Positions 24,561 through 36,720 of a stretch of DNA of 64,000 nt are shown piece by piece. The notes beneath the pieces were generated by a model that was not told where the DNA came from, ran no database searches, and worked only from the letters and a program-made list of their open reading frames with translations. The DNA is from Isoetes taiwanensis (Eukaryota; Streptophyta; Lycopodiopsida; Isoetales; Isoetaceae). The DNA lies in contig JAJEKV010000028.1 in NCBI GenBank assembly GCA_021234155.1, positions 4,050,567-4,114,566 of the forward strand, written 5' to 3'. The position numbers were made by a program, and so were the translations under genes. How positions within the stretch are numbered: position 1 is the first letter of the stretch; each line of letters opens with the position of its first letter.

Positions 24561-25100
24561 GCTAGTAGGCCCATGCTGATGACATCCCCTTATCCGGTGA
24601 TAACCAGAGCCATGCCTATCTCCGTGGGAGGGATTCATTAGTGCTCCTGGGCCTTCTCGAAATGGGTCGCATGCCTGCTGCAAGTAATCGCACTCCATTG
24701 CTCCGCAGGTGATGTTCCCCGCGGGTCGTAGTGCTTGCTCAAGACCCTCTCCGTATCGTCCCGAGTGCCGTACCGCGAGACCAAACATCTGGGCCGATGC
24801 TCGCGAGGTATCCGGCCTCTTCGTTTTGAGAAAGGAGCGTATTGACCGGGACGCCTGCGGGATCTGAGATGGGATCGCTTGACGGGTTTGAGTGTGCGCT
24901 TGAGCTCCCTACATTCATCATCAAACCATTTGTTGGCAAAGGTGGTAGTGCTCGAGGTTCGGCCGTGAGCTTCTCCCAAAGCATCTTTCTCGGCAGCCGT
25001 GGCGTGATGAGTCACCGGAAAGCATTGCTCTTGAAGTGTGGGGAGTTGGCAGCTAGCCCGCATCATGCTCAAGCAACCGAAAGCATGTCCCTCCACTGGC
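24561..25100 (-). pseudogene. LINE ORF2, linker between endonuclease and reverse transcriptase
   Basis: Frame 24,638-25,096 contains 'KWFDDECRELKRTLK', matching the conserved 'W(F/Y)DxEC' element found just before the RT domain in many LINE proteins, followed by a basic stretch. Confidence 0.6.
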
Positions 25101-25199
25101 CGTGAAATTCAGTATCACTGGGCAATACCCGCGTGTTGAGGTAGTAGATGCACCCGGGAGCCTCCCAATGGAGATGCATGAATTAGGCAGGTCCGAAGT

Positions 25200-25935
25200 C
25201 TACTCTCGCCCCGAAAGTGTCAGTCTCCAATGGAAAAAGTGAGTAAACTGTGTGCGTATCCTGCCTCAACCGCCAGATAATCCATCACCACAATCGGCCC
25301 CTTGGTCTCCCCTCCTCGCTTTACAAGTGCAAAGAATCGGAAGTACTTATTGTGCCAACCCATTACAAATAACTGTGTCAAAGATACTACCCAAAGAATA
25401 ACAATCACCGCCATACGGTAGTCATGGTCGCTGGCTCGTCCCCTGGCCTTCAAGCCACCTCTCAAGGGGTTCAACTGCGAAGACGCCCTTCCGCCGTGTG
25501 GGTTTCAAATTTTGGAACCTCGCTTTGCCTCGTATGCGTATTAAAGTCGCCACAAATATAATCCCGCCTAATCATTATAAGGTCGGGCCAGATGTCATCA
25601 TATAGATCGCACATGGCAGGCGTAGTGAAAGTACGTCGCGGCGAGAAGAGTGCTCACCGGGCCAAGGCCGTACCGCACTCCACAAGCAGCGACAGTACTG
25701 TCTGCTTTTGTGCAACGCTTAATCGCAGTGCCTCAAGGTTGCACCTGTAGTAGCAACCCCGCCATGCCCTCGCTGCCTCGCGGCACCTATTGAACACCGG
25801 CGGTATAGCCCGAGGTCCAGACCGCGGCTCCTCATGCTCCCACGCTTCCATGAGGAAAATGAGATCCATATCTCTGGGTGCATGGGACTCTCGCCTTTCT
25901 CGCTGTGGGAAGCCCCGATAGTTCCAAGACACCAT
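25200..25935 (-). pseudogene. LINE ORF2, apurinic-type endonuclease domain
   Basis: The minus-strand frame starting near 25,935 opens 'MVSWNYRGFPQRERRE', then 'DLIFLMEAW', matching the N-terminal 'WNxRG' and 'lqEt/W' region of APE-type endonucleases. A later broken frame (25,220-25,474) includes a 'RASDHDYRM' segment where the end of the fold is expected. The domain nicks target DNA to prime reverse transcription. At least two frameshifts. Confidence 0.6.
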
Positions 25936-27480
25936 CCGGAGGCACAGCTCCTATTTGTTGGCATTCGATGTGGATGCTCGATGACCGCCCGCTGTGGGGA
26001 GCAGCAGCGTGCCCAGCAAAGGCCTGAGCTGGCCGAGCAGTGGAGGTGCAAGAGGTACCGGCAGGGCAGCAGCTAGCCAGTGAGCGGTGAGCACCGGCAA
26101 CCCCGCCAGCTACCGAAACAAGCTTGCCCCACAAGACCCCGCAGCCTCTACGACCTGACGCCCCGACTGGGCTACCGGGCTTCGTGACCTCAAGGTAATC
26201 GGTGAGATCCTCGGTCGACATACGTAGCAAATTCCCTTCACCGCTTCACTCGGGACGCCAGATGGCTCCTCATCGCATCGCGATGTCTCCGCATCGCGGA
26301 AGGTGACAACGCTACGCAAGTAACTGCGGCGCTGAGGCCCAAGGCGTTTGCTCTAGCAATGTATACCGAAGGGAATGCCATTCGAGATGTGATCTCATCG
26401 TACGCGCTTTAGAGATCTTCTCCTACTTCCTCTCCTCGAGAGTCCACGCATTCACCAATATTATGTATGCCGACTACTCGCCCCACGCCCAATCGAAATG
26501 TGAGGGGCAACATTACGTTCCGCCAGGACGCCCGCTATCGGAGTGTGGGCTGCTCACGCCGAGGGCTGCGGTGGTGCAGATGAGGAGGTGGTGCTCTGGC
26601 CTCGGTCATTGGCTGCACTGGTGGGCCGTGGGGGCACGGCGCTGGGTTGTCCTCAAGGCCTCGCCGGCCGGGAGGCCTGAGCCTAGCTCCTCCCGCTGGA
26701 ATCTCCGCTGCTTGGCTAACTCATTTGTGCAGTGTCAGCAGGTGTTCATGGACTCAAAGATGGAGGCCGGCCGTCCTCAAGGTCGGTTGCTTGAGCTCCC
26801 CGGGATCTCCCGATCTTTGTGTCTCACCTTACTCGGGCAGTGGTTCTTAGCTCGGCTCGGCCGGGCTCGACGATGGCTCTGACACATTTCCTATCACTAT
26901 GGGTACACTTCAACTTCTTAATACTTGAGGCGGGAATTGCTGCCACCGTGACCCCTGCTCTCCAACACCCGCCATCGCGATGCCATAGTCTCCATGGTGG
27001 TGAGGAGGGAATCCACGCAGCTCGCAAGCTCCAAGAAGGCGGCCCCCGCTTATCCCTGCTGTCAGCCAAAGTGGGCTGCCGGCCTCGCTCTTCTAATCAA
27101 GCAAGTGGTTCTCTATCTTCGTGGAATCTGCTGCTCTTCACGCCAATCGGCTTTGAGCACGGGATGCCGAGGGATCAGATTGGCCACAATCCTTTAACTG
27201 CTCTGCTACTCTCGACTGTTGCTCCAGCGCATTTATATAGTCCTTTCGCTCATACTGGTGTTTGCTTGAGCAGCTCTTCTTCATCCATCTCCCCGAAGTC
27301 AATCTCATGATTGGGCCTTTGCCCCTAAGCCCTCCTCCCTCATGGAAGAGAGATTTCTCCCTTTGTCTTTGTTATCTCGACCGGCCAAGGCTGCCCTCAC
27401 TCCCTCGTTCCCTCCTGTGGGTCAGTCACTGGGATATCTCCCTCCAAATGGGGTCTCTGGGCAAGGGCTGCAGGCCATGA
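25936..27480 (-). other. LINE 5' region, possible ORF1, unassigned
   Basis: GC-rich with frames on both strands. On the minus strand this is where an ORF1 RNA-binding protein would lie, but no CCHC knuckle or coiled coil is clear. The plus-strand frames at 26,463-27,310 are probably shadows. Confidence 0.35.
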
Positions 27481-27570
27481 AGATGTATGGTATAAGACTA
27501 AAGGTTAAAGCTAAGGCTATGGGTTAGAGTAATATATCGAGGGTTAGCCGAACAAGGAATTGGGCGCAGG

Positions 27571-29582
27571 TAATTGTCAAGATTAAGCGGGCTAGGTTAC
27601 CGAGGGAATGCTATTAGATATAAGTTATTTATGAATACTCTAATATGGGTAACTTAATAAGTTATCTAGTTATATATATTAAACAAGGTGTTATGACTTA
27701 GGGTTGCCCTCCTGCGGGTCGAGGTTGAGGGCTTAAATCATACTTGAAAGTTATGTTTTTATAATCAATCAAAATTGCTATTTTAGAACATTGCTTATTT
27801 TGTGAAGATGATGCTACCATTTGCATCACTAACTCCTCTCTAGATGGTGAGCTCCCTTGGACTAGATCCAACTCCACACAATGGACATTGGGGTTTGAGT
27901 AAACGTATTGGTCCTCATGGGTGCCTCTGGGTGATGGAACAAGGATGGCGTAAGCATAAGGAGAAGTCTAATAGAGGAGAGAATGGAAATACATGTTTCA
28001 GGAAGGACTTAAATTATCGCTCAAAAGTCATGTTTCGGACACCCATTCAAGTTGCTACTTAGACACAGTACTTGATACCATGAGTTTATTATGCTGGAGT
28101 ATTTGATACTTGATAACATAATTTAAGCGGGCGAAGAATTCAAATAGAGAAGTAAGAGGAGGAGTGGGTGCAAAAGAAGTTAGAACTCGACATTTTAAAA
28201 GTGAAGAAGGTTGCTAAGAATTTAATAGCATGAAACACATGGAAGTTGCAAGCCAAGGAAAGCTGCTTAGAAATGCGAAGGCATGTCTTTTGTTGCTCAA
28301 TAGTTATGGGTCGTGGTTAGAGTTTGTCCGACTTAATGCAATTGAATCTTGGAGTCCTGCGGATGGAGCTCGAACATGCATTTACCCCTCACTTTCTCAA
28401 GACGCTTTGGCGCTATCGATTGAGGATTCATCTTCAGGCTGTGCTAATGCGCCTCCTAATGGATAACCAAGAAATTTGTCAAGCAATGCTCCTGCAATTA
28501 ATCGCGGACATGTAGCGCCTTAGATGCAAAGGTCGATATCGGCCAACATTGTTAACCTATCTATCATGTCGTCGTTCTCAAGACGCGGAAATAAGTAAGG
28601 TGAGAAGCAAGGACAATTTTGGCTTAATTCTTAGTGGCAAAAGATATATCTTGGTATTTCTAGAATGTGTGGCCGCGAAAGTCTTTGTTTGTGAGTGTCG
28701 CTACTACATCATTGTCTAGGAACTATAATTCATCCCGAACTAGCTCGACATCAAGATCACAATCTTGAATGCCATTGAAGCAAAACTAATAAATCACCTC
28801 ACCAAACAAGCCGAAAGTATCTCGCCATATCCAAATCAAATAATTAATAACCAAAAAATAATAATGAAGAACCTAAATCACCTAGCAAATCACCTAAAAA
28901 GAAATTAATCACCTAGCAAATCGTACAAGAATTGGTTCACCCTTTATAGCTCGGCCACATATTTAAAAAGAGGTAAAAAAAATGCGACGCTAGCAAATAG
29001 AATCCACAAAGGGTAAGTTTGACTTTCAAAACCATTTCATTTCATGTCATCTTATGTATTATTCTACTATCTAGATAATAAATCTCTTTTAACAACCGCC
29101 CCGCCAAACTTTTGATATAGTAATCACGTGATTAGATAATGTGGTATAACAAAATGTCATTGAAGAATATGTATTTCAAGCTACAAAGATATACGCATTC
29201 AAGCAAGGGACTATCTTTTCAGAAGTTTGAACTTTGTCTACCTTATCCGCGACGCTCTTTGGTTTGATATGAGGAATAAATTTCGCTTCAATCTTCTATC
29301 CGGCACTTTTATTTTTGGTCAGTTTTAGGTTTTATTCTCGACATTGCCATGCTACCACTCTCAACGCACTTTGAGCTCGAATGGCGAATTCTTGCTGTGC
29401 TCTTGCATAGGTGAAGTCTGTGAACTTATGAATGTTTGCTAAGATACAACAGCAATGCTTGATTCAAGATGAAGTTCCGGAATCTAACCTCTGTTTTGAA
29501 GTTGACTACTTTTGCCCTTTCAATTCCAATTTACTCTTTCCTATATTTTCAAAAACGTAGATTAACCAAACTCCAAACCATT
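27571..29582. other. Unassigned region
   Basis: Mixed and then AT-rich. A 63-codon plus-strand frame at 28,324-28,515 has helical, Leu/Arg-rich composition ('LRMELEHAFTPHFLKTLW') and could be an exon or a decayed gene piece. No family assigned. Confidence 0.3.
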
Positions 29583-29854
29583 GAAAATGCATGCTTTGCA
29601 ACTAAAAACATGTTAATGTAAGCCCCCTAATCATTTAAAAATGCAGGCCATCCATGCTTGTATCTTAAGCCCCTCAAAAATGCATGCTTACAACTTAAAC
29701 ATGTTAATGTAAGCCTCAATTTAAAGTGAGATCACCCATGTAACGTAGACAACTTTAAGCAAAAATTCAAGCATTGATGAAATTCGTTTGTGTACATTGT
29801 AAGTGACAATATTTTAACATTTGTGTACATTGTAAAGTGACAATATTTTAACAT
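29583..29854 (+). repeat. Two short tandem duplications
   Basis: A ~102-bp unit carrying 'atgcatgctt...aacatgttaatgtaagcc' is present at about 29,583 and 29,686. A ~34-bp unit 'tttgtgtacattgtaa' plus 'gtgacaatattttaaca' is repeated at 29,787-29,819 and 29,820-29,854. Confidence 0.7.
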
Positions 29855-31796
29855 TATGAAAAAGACTTATCAGATTTTCAATTCTAATTCATGGGTCCTG
29901 GGCTACATAAAGACGTAAAAGGATCGAGGTTCATCATCCAATTATGTGAAACCATTCAATTTTCATGTATTATGAAAGTTAAAATGAATTTGTCGATAAC
30001 ACAAGTAAATTCACTCGAAATTTTGAATTACAATGTCGCATTCTGGCAAAACCGGATTGTATTGTCATTGAAGGAACATAAAAGAATCAAGCCCCCTACA
30101 TCTGGTTGTCCCCAAGACAAAGCTAGAACGCTGCACTGCCTTCGTGGATCCAAAAAGGCAAGAAGATACAAACATTTGCAGTTCTTTTCTTCGTGAAATG
30201 TCATGGCTTCCCTCGGCCTTTTTAACATTGACAACAATGCACCACGTGACTACTCAACTTAAAGCTTACAATACTCAACCTCCATGCGAATAGTTCCATC
30301 CTTAACAATATATCTGAGACTAGTCTTAATAATAAAGTGCCAGTGAATAGTTTGCTGCACCGTAGAATTTCTCAGAAAGCATGCCATGAAACCCGCAATT
30401 AGGTCGATTAACAAAGAAAGCCTTGCATTACATCCAAAAATATCGGTCCCCATGCATCCCTTTAGGTCCATCACACCTTGCCGTGCAAAGCCGTATATTC
30501 CATGCCCTCAGATATTAGAAAACATCGTAACAACTTTCAAGAACATAAATAACTATCTACAGAAGGAAAGGTTTAACTCCATTTTCAATTCATTTCAGAG
30601 GGCTAAAAAACAACTCCCGACTCTATCATTAAGGCGCAATATCTCCATCCATATTAACTAGCGATGTACACCGACATAACCCGATGGGCTAATAATTAAT
30701 TCACCATCACGTGCAAAAAAGGTAGCGTAAAACATAAATTCCTAGCCATTAGCTCTTATCGCATTGTAAATGCATTGAATGGCGCTCATTAATCAAGAAA
30801 TCTCAAAGAATTTAGCCAATCAATGACACCGCCAATGATCATACTATACAAAAAAGCTCTAAAATTGCAAGCTACAATCCAAGCTCTTGTTTGAAGAGCA
30901 AATCAACATAATAATAATGAATTTTTTAGGATCGAATCCAATCCAATTAAGAATTGTTCGGATTCTTACATACCATGTGCCATTAATATAATTTTATTTT
31001 ATATAAACTCGGAAGGATATTAAAGAGCCCACATACTACCGATGGAATAATATCCAAACTCAATGTCACCGTGACAACCATGATTCAAACATACCTCATT
31101 AAATGAGAAAACTTAGCCATCGCAACAAGCTGAAATTCCACAAGTCTATCTGAAACATCATCATGGTCAATTACAATGAATATTTGGTTCACACCCTATA
31201 AACATAGGCATCGTACAAACATGACGAAAGGCATTTTTCAGTTCTATCTGCACAACCTCCAGATAGTTGGATAAATAAATATAAACTAGAAATATACATT
31301 CATAAATTTGGATATTTCACCTCCAAACTTTTGGCTCATGCGACTCTAATATCTTTCTTGTGATTCCTTAGTTGGAGAAGGCCTATTCTTCAAGCAACCT
31401 CTCTCAGCTGCCCCGCAAACATATAAGAAACCATCTGAAATCAACCTCTTCAACCTCTACAGTAGCGTAAGACTCAAGGAAAAATGACTTTGGAAAATTT
31501 GCATTCTATTTAACTTTAACATTGACAACAATGCATTCTATCTCTTACAATTGTCACCTATATCTAAAAGCTGACAGCATGGGCTAAGCATTCATATTTC
31601 TACAATTTGAGGCTTGGAAAGAGTAATAAATAGAAGAACAGAAAGAAGAGACTGCATTATTACCACCAATTTTAAATTAACGCTTTGGGTTCATCCCATG
31701 TTCACTAGGAATAACACCATCTGCTAGAGCCCCCACATAACAACCACAAAGAGTCAAAGGGAAATAAACACATATGAATTACATTTCTCTATGCGT
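29855..31796. other. Unassigned AT-rich region
   Basis: Lies 3' of the NSUN6-like exons, so it could hold their downstream introns, 3' exons or 3' UTR. Minus-strand frames at 30,028-30,237 and 30,259-30,474 are protein-like but not recognised. Confidence 0.3.
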
Positions 31797-32440
31797 TTAA
31801 AAGCTTGGGAGGCGGATTAAAAATGGTGTCCTTACTTTAGCAAGTTCAGAAAGCTCTTCAAGTCCTACCAAATTTAGATGAGCATTAGGAAAAAGGTCAT
31901 ACCTGAATTGTAAACCGAGACCCAAATAGTTGCCATGAACTCCCATCATACATACCGAAAGATGAGTCGCCCAATGGCATTTTTGCCGCGCTCCAGCCCT
32001 ACAAAGAACTTTCACTTGGTACGGATGTTCTTGGTCGATGTGCCCGCATAAAGCAACAAGTTCAATGGCCATAAGAGTTGAAAAGAATTATGCAAGCGAA
32101 GCTAAATTCGCCTTTAGTTTTTAGATTCTTAGATTAAGATATTTACGCAATTACTTCCAAAAAATCGGAGACAATTTGATCTCCTTCACATCATTTGTTC
32201 ATTATAAATCGGTCCATGGGTCGTTTCGATTATTTGAGAGAAAAGCCCAATCAAATTGTTCCGATACCATACAAACACATGTGTTCACCACATGTGTGCA
32301 TGTCGACATGCATACTTGAAATTGAAACTAGCATTTTGAACCTATTAAACCTATTTGTAAATAGCCGATGAGGGTGCACCCAAGATTAAAGCCCATAAGG
32401 CGGGGCACAAACAATATCCCACTTCGAAGTGATTGCAATG
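31797..32440 (-). other. Possible downstream exon region of the NSUN6-like gene, unassigned
   Basis: A minus-strand frame (91 codons, 31,797-32,072) does not resemble the conserved NSUN6 C-terminus, and 'cag|gtatgacc' within it could be a splice site. It may be an unrelated exon or a chance frame. Confidence 0.25.
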
Positions 32441-33257
32441 GCAAACATTAAGAGGGATCCAAAGACGAATCCCTCCATGCCGGTGCAAAAATGTAGCATT
32501 ATACTCATTAGAGTAGACAATGTTTCCCCGGACGACCCGGTTGCCTTTGCTTGATCAAACATCCTTCTTTGGTAGCTTGCATGTCTTCTTAGAGAATCCA
32601 ATGTCTCCTATAAAAGAACATGATCAATTTATGGTATGATGATTAAAAGAGAAATTAAAATATTTAAAACAATAGCAGAATTGTCTTCCGACTTTAGTTT
32701 GCTGAACATCAATTTCATCTTAACATTTGTGATTCCAACATATGCTTGAACAGTAAAAGAACTCACTCACCTCACCAGCAAAAAGTCTTGGGCGTAAGCC
32801 AAGGGCGGAGCAAGGTGCATCTAAAAGAACTTTGTCAAAACTGTGAGGTGAGAACCCATCAATATGGCTGACTCTCCCTCCTCGTATTGTCCTCTTCCGG
32901 TCCATTCCTTGTTTTTCTTGCCTGCTTCGGCTCAAGGGCTTTACTTGTATATCTCCCCATTTTTGTTGGTTCATTTGGGACCACTTGCCCATTTGAGCAA
33001 GGATTTCCTTTTACGTTTAAGTCCGGTGCTCCATCCGATTTCGGAAACTATGCATAAAATGAGAGAACAAAGGTAACAAGGTCAAGCATTAACAAAGATG
33101 TAGGAAGAAAGTCCATCGAGATGCCCTTTTGTCTCCATCCATCGTGGGTTCCACCACCATCGAAAGAACCATCATTTGCAGATTTCAGTGCATCCAGCTT
33201 ATATGCCTCTATGCAACTGAGAGCCAACTTTTGTGCAAGTTCCAAGATGTCAAGTAC
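32441..33257 (-). pseudogene. NSUN6: NSUN6-like RNA cytosine-5 methyltransferase, two catalytic-domain exons
   Basis: NSUN6 proteins methylate cytosine in tRNA acceptor stems and some mRNAs using S-adenosylmethionine. Exon 1 (33,257 to 32,771) begins after a TAG acceptor with 'LAQKLALSCIEAYKLDALKS' and ends with 'SFDKVLLDAPCSALGLRPRL', the motif IV region with its DAPCS cysteine, next to donor GTGAGT. Exon 2 (from 32,607, after a TAG acceptor) starts 'ETLDSLRRHASYQRRMFDQ', the expected continuation. Shortly after, frame is lost around the Ser-Thr-Cys motif VI that holds the second catalytic cysteine. There is also a frame change inside exon 1 near 33,000-33,050. Either it is a decayed copy or the breaks are sequence errors. 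A gypsy element lies just upstream of exon 1. Upstream SAM-binding exons were not found beyond 56.5 kb. Confidence 0.75.
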
Positions 33258-33324
33258 CTAAAATAAACAGCAGTATTGAAGTTTAGCTTGATGGCAATAA
33301 AGAAATGCATTAACAAATACTATA

Positions 33325-35767
33325 TGCTGCCACTCATGGCAGCATAGAAGAGCCATTGGCATTTCCAAATACATGGTTCAATAAGCACACAAGGAGTATT
33401 TGAAAGTTGCAACTTTGAAGACCATTTGAAAAGCTACAAAAGACACAAGGGCTTGAAGAACCAAAGAAGGACATTCACTTGAGAAACATAAAAGGAGTAT
33501 TTTGGCTAAGTGGGAGGTCACAAGGCAAGTTACTTAAATTCGAAGCCCCATTGAAGATTGCAAGGTCACAACTTGGTATGATATCTTGTTCACCATTTGA
33601 GCATTGAAGTTTGATATTCTTAAGGTTCTTGAAGAATTGCCTAGCCATTCTCTTCCATTCTATGTCTTGAGTCATCCTCTCCATTCCATGTCTAGCCTTC
33701 TTTTTTTTCCACATTTCCATCTTCTCTCATTACATACTATGGTGTTGGTAACATTTCTTTCCCTAGTCAAATGAAACACACACTCCATGCTCCATCCACC
33801 TACTCACCAAAGTCAAGCACTAGGGAGCCCCATGAATTCACTTCAAAAACACCTAGGGTTCTAAATATCTACTAGGTCTTACAAAAGAAGGACAAAAAAA
33901 AGCAAGATTTGTCCAACTATGCAAGAAGTGAACTCCCTGGTAGCATTCCATGTCAAAAAATTGCAAAAGATACAACATCCACTTCATCATTCATAATTCC
34001 ACTTCACCACTCACATCACACATGTCATCCATATCATCCACACTTCATGCCACCTCACCAAAAAAATCATTTTTTTTGACTAGGGGAAAAGATGGTTACC
34101 AACCCTTAAGTGCCACATCTTCACCATTTTTGCCACCTCACCAAGTCCCATGCCTAGTCACTTCATTTTTTTACCAAAAAAATCAAAGTATTCCATTTGA
34201 AAATTTGATGATACTACCTGGTAGCCCTCATGAAAACATGCCACCTGGCACAAACATTCTTGAAAAAAGAGTTTATATTGACCTTCTAAATGGCCTTCTT
34301 GGGAAACGTGCCTTATTGAAAAAATGGTAAAACCTACCTACATCTACCCCCCCATCTATCTACCCTCTCATCCTCTGCCAAGTGGCGTCCCCCCTGGCAT
34401 GCCAAGTCGAAACACGAGCCGAGCTTGGCGTGGGAGGAGACCACGTAATCAGAAAATGAGGCAATGGATCTATATTTATACCTTGGCCTATTTTTTCATT
34501 CCTGCCTGTGGGATATTTCTTCGCAAGAAAAATCAAGAACCCTAAATTTGCAGGCCAAGAAACGGATTTTTAGCAGCTGGAAACTACCTAATCATGACTA
34601 TATCCTCCCGATTTAACCTGAGTGATCTCAAGAACCCTAAACCTGTGCTAAATGACGAATAATCTGTTGGATTTTGCAAGAATTGGAACAGAACAGAGCA
34701 TTTTCAAAAGGGGGCAAATCGATTAAGGAAATTTCAAGGGCTTTTGCGCATTTGGGAGATTGTTGATACGAAATACATGTCAGTGTGATCTTCTGCTTGT
34801 GGATTTGACCTTCCTTGCTGCATCAATTTACTCGATTGAGCAGTAAAGCTGATCAAATATTCTGTCCGATCCCGGAAGTATTATTGGCTCATGAATTGTG
34901 AGCTATTTGAAGTTATGTGAGACTCCTGTTATGATTGTCAAGTGAATGAAAATCCGACTTTGGTATAATTCTCTTTTCTCAACTTTCTTTTCAAGGAAAT
35001 TTATGCATATCTGCTAAATATTGTTCTAGTTTTTAATCCCATTGGATATTAGTAAATCCTGCTTAGGCTTCACAGGAATAGTCGTCCTGCATCCAAAGAA
35101 AAACATAAAAATATAAACATTAGTCAAAACTAAGTTCTAATTATCTGATAAGAGTCAAAACCTATCTTTTCGCTACAAACTCCTCTAACAAAAGGTCCAG
35201 TCCATCTATTATTATCAAGATCCCAGTAATTCTCTTTTATTTTGTCTCAGGAAAAGCAAAACATCTAGATAAATATCTCTGTCATCAAAAGACACAGTCT
35301 GTCAGTGGCAAATTACTCCTTGTTCATCCAGCATCCTAAATAAACCCAAAAGAGGTGTTGCACGTCATCTACAAGAGCAATTTGATTAGTCACAGTTGTC
35401 CCAGATCAAAAAGAATATTTCACAAAACATCTGAGAATTTCTGCTCTCTGCCGAGGGTATTGACCAGTTTTTGACTAGGTCAGGCATATAATTTTCAAGT
35501 ATCTAGAATAGACTTCAAAAAAGGTCTTGCACATTTTTAATACTATTTGTTGGGATCACATTCATACATTCTTCAAGATAAATCCTCCAGTTATTTGCAC
35601 TTGGTATTGAAAAGAGAATACAGGGTTTTTTCTTGAAATGGGAAAGCTGTACTAACAGGCTTGTGGTGAGAAGTTTTTGCTAAATTTAGGTTCAGAGTGG
35701 TTGCCTGAAGCAACCTGGAGGTCCTAAACCATTCTAGTTGAGGGTTTTGCCAGGATTACCCTCAACA
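33325..35767 (+). repeat. 5' LTR of the gypsy element
   Basis: 2,443 bp. The first 20 bp are a perfect inverted repeat, TGCTGCCA-CTCA-TGGCAGCA, and the LTR ends 'accctcaaca'. Open frames within it (for example 33,950-34,330) recur in the other LTR but are low-complexity and not called. Confidence 0.95.
34471..34480 (+). promoter_or_regulatory. Candidate TATA box of the 5' LTR
   Basis: TATATTTATA in a GC-mixed context, conserved at 55,248-55,257 in the 3' LTR. Inferred from sequence only. Confidence 0.35.
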
Positions 35768-35770
35768 TCT

Positions 35771-35788
35771 TGGAGGTCCTACCGAGAT
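35771..35788 (+). other. Primer binding site, tRNA-Gln
   Basis: TGGAGGTCCTACCGAGAT, three bases after the LTR, is the exact complement of the last 18 nt (with CCA) of plant nuclear tRNA-Gln as I recall its sequence. Confidence 0.75.
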
Positions 35789-35809
35789 CCAACCTGGTTC
35801 TTGGGAACT

Positions 35810-36715
35810 ATGGCTCCTAGACGAAATGCTGAAACATCCGACCATGCTGAGGTGCAAGACAATACAGAAACACAAGCTACCCCTCAAGGTGTGTCTGTAC
35901 ATCTGAATAAGTCAGTAAATCTCAATGCTAGTATGCCTGCTCAATACTTTGAACTCAATGTCCCCATTCCTGTTCCTACATTTGATTCTAGCATGAGTGC
36001 TAACAACTTTCTTAAGATCTTTGATGAATATTATCAAGAATATGGACACAAGAAAGGGACTAAGCTTGCTGAATTCAAGAAGTGCTTTAAAAATGATGAA
36101 GTAAGGGCTTGGTTGGAGTATGTGATAAGTGATGGTATCAACACATGGGATGAAATTGTCAAAAGGTTCTTATCTAGATTTGGTAAGGTTTATGACCCTC
36201 AAGATCTCATTTTTGAATTACAAACCTTTCATATTAGAAATGGTGAGACTGTTCACCAATATGTGGAAAGATTTCATGTGTACTTAACAAAATGCCAAAC
36301 TAATCGCACCTAACCATACCTTACACCTTGTTGCATCTTTCATAAGGGGTTTGACTGGTAGACCAAGAGTACACGGGAAGATGCTAAAGATTTACAAACA
36401 GAAGGGATTTGCAACCATCCACAAAGCTTTTAACAAGGCCATTGAGATTGCTGATGTGCTTTCCTATTTACCAGATGATATTCACATCACTAATGATCCT
36501 TTCCTCCCAGATTTTGAACAAGAATATATGGGTGCTGATGCTATACCAATATCTTTGTACAAAAAAGATAAGAAGAAACCCAAAGCGGTGAAGAATCGAG
36601 ACAAGATCTGCTTTGCTACTACCAAGGCGCGAGATTGATAAAGTTCTTTGAGGCTTTACTCGAGGTCACCAAGCAACTTCAAGAATTGAAAGCATCTAGA
36701 CTGAAAAGAAAAATT
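35810..36715 (+). pseudogene. gag: gag (capsid region) of the gypsy element
   Basis: The ATG at 35,810 opens 'MAPRRNAETSD'. The stretch 'NNFLKIFDEYYQEYG' to 'NTWDEIVKRFLSRFG' is the retrotransposon gag/capsid fold that assembles virus-like particles. The first frame stops at 36,311-36,313, the second runs to a stop near 36,638, and a third (about 36,632-36,715) has a Leu-rich helix ('FFEALLEVTKQLQELKASRL'). At least two frame changes are therefore needed. The first, near 36,305, looks like a single-base insertion, because the protein similarity continues without a gap. Confidence 0.85.
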
Positions 36716-36720
36716 ATCCC

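Larger units (their letters stand above)
22464..27480 (-). mobile_element. Non-LTR retrotransposon (LINE), about 5 kb
   Basis: GC-rich block with an endonuclease, reverse transcriptase and C-terminal region in 5'-to-3' order on the minus strand. It interrupts repeat R copy 2. The boundaries are inferred from where the R alignment breaks and are good to perhaps 10 bp. Possible imperfect target duplication: 'agaatgtaata' on the left and 'agatgtatggta' on the right. Only about four A residues are seen at the 3' end, so the A-tail is short or eroded. Many frameshifts are present, some possibly from base-calling error. Confidence 0.72.

Noticed and set aside
24842-25105. 87-codon plus-strand frame
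   Set aside because: Antisense of the LINE linker with the conserved 'FDDECRELKR' segment.
26463-27310. Two large plus-strand frames in the GC-rich block
   Set aside because: They oppose the LINE, have no motif, and such frames are expected by chance at high GC.
33950-34330. 126-codon frame in the gypsy LTR, repeated in the other LTR as 140 codons
   Set aside because: Conserved only because the LTRs are near-identical. Low-complexity His/Pro/Ser/Lys-rich composition with no domain.
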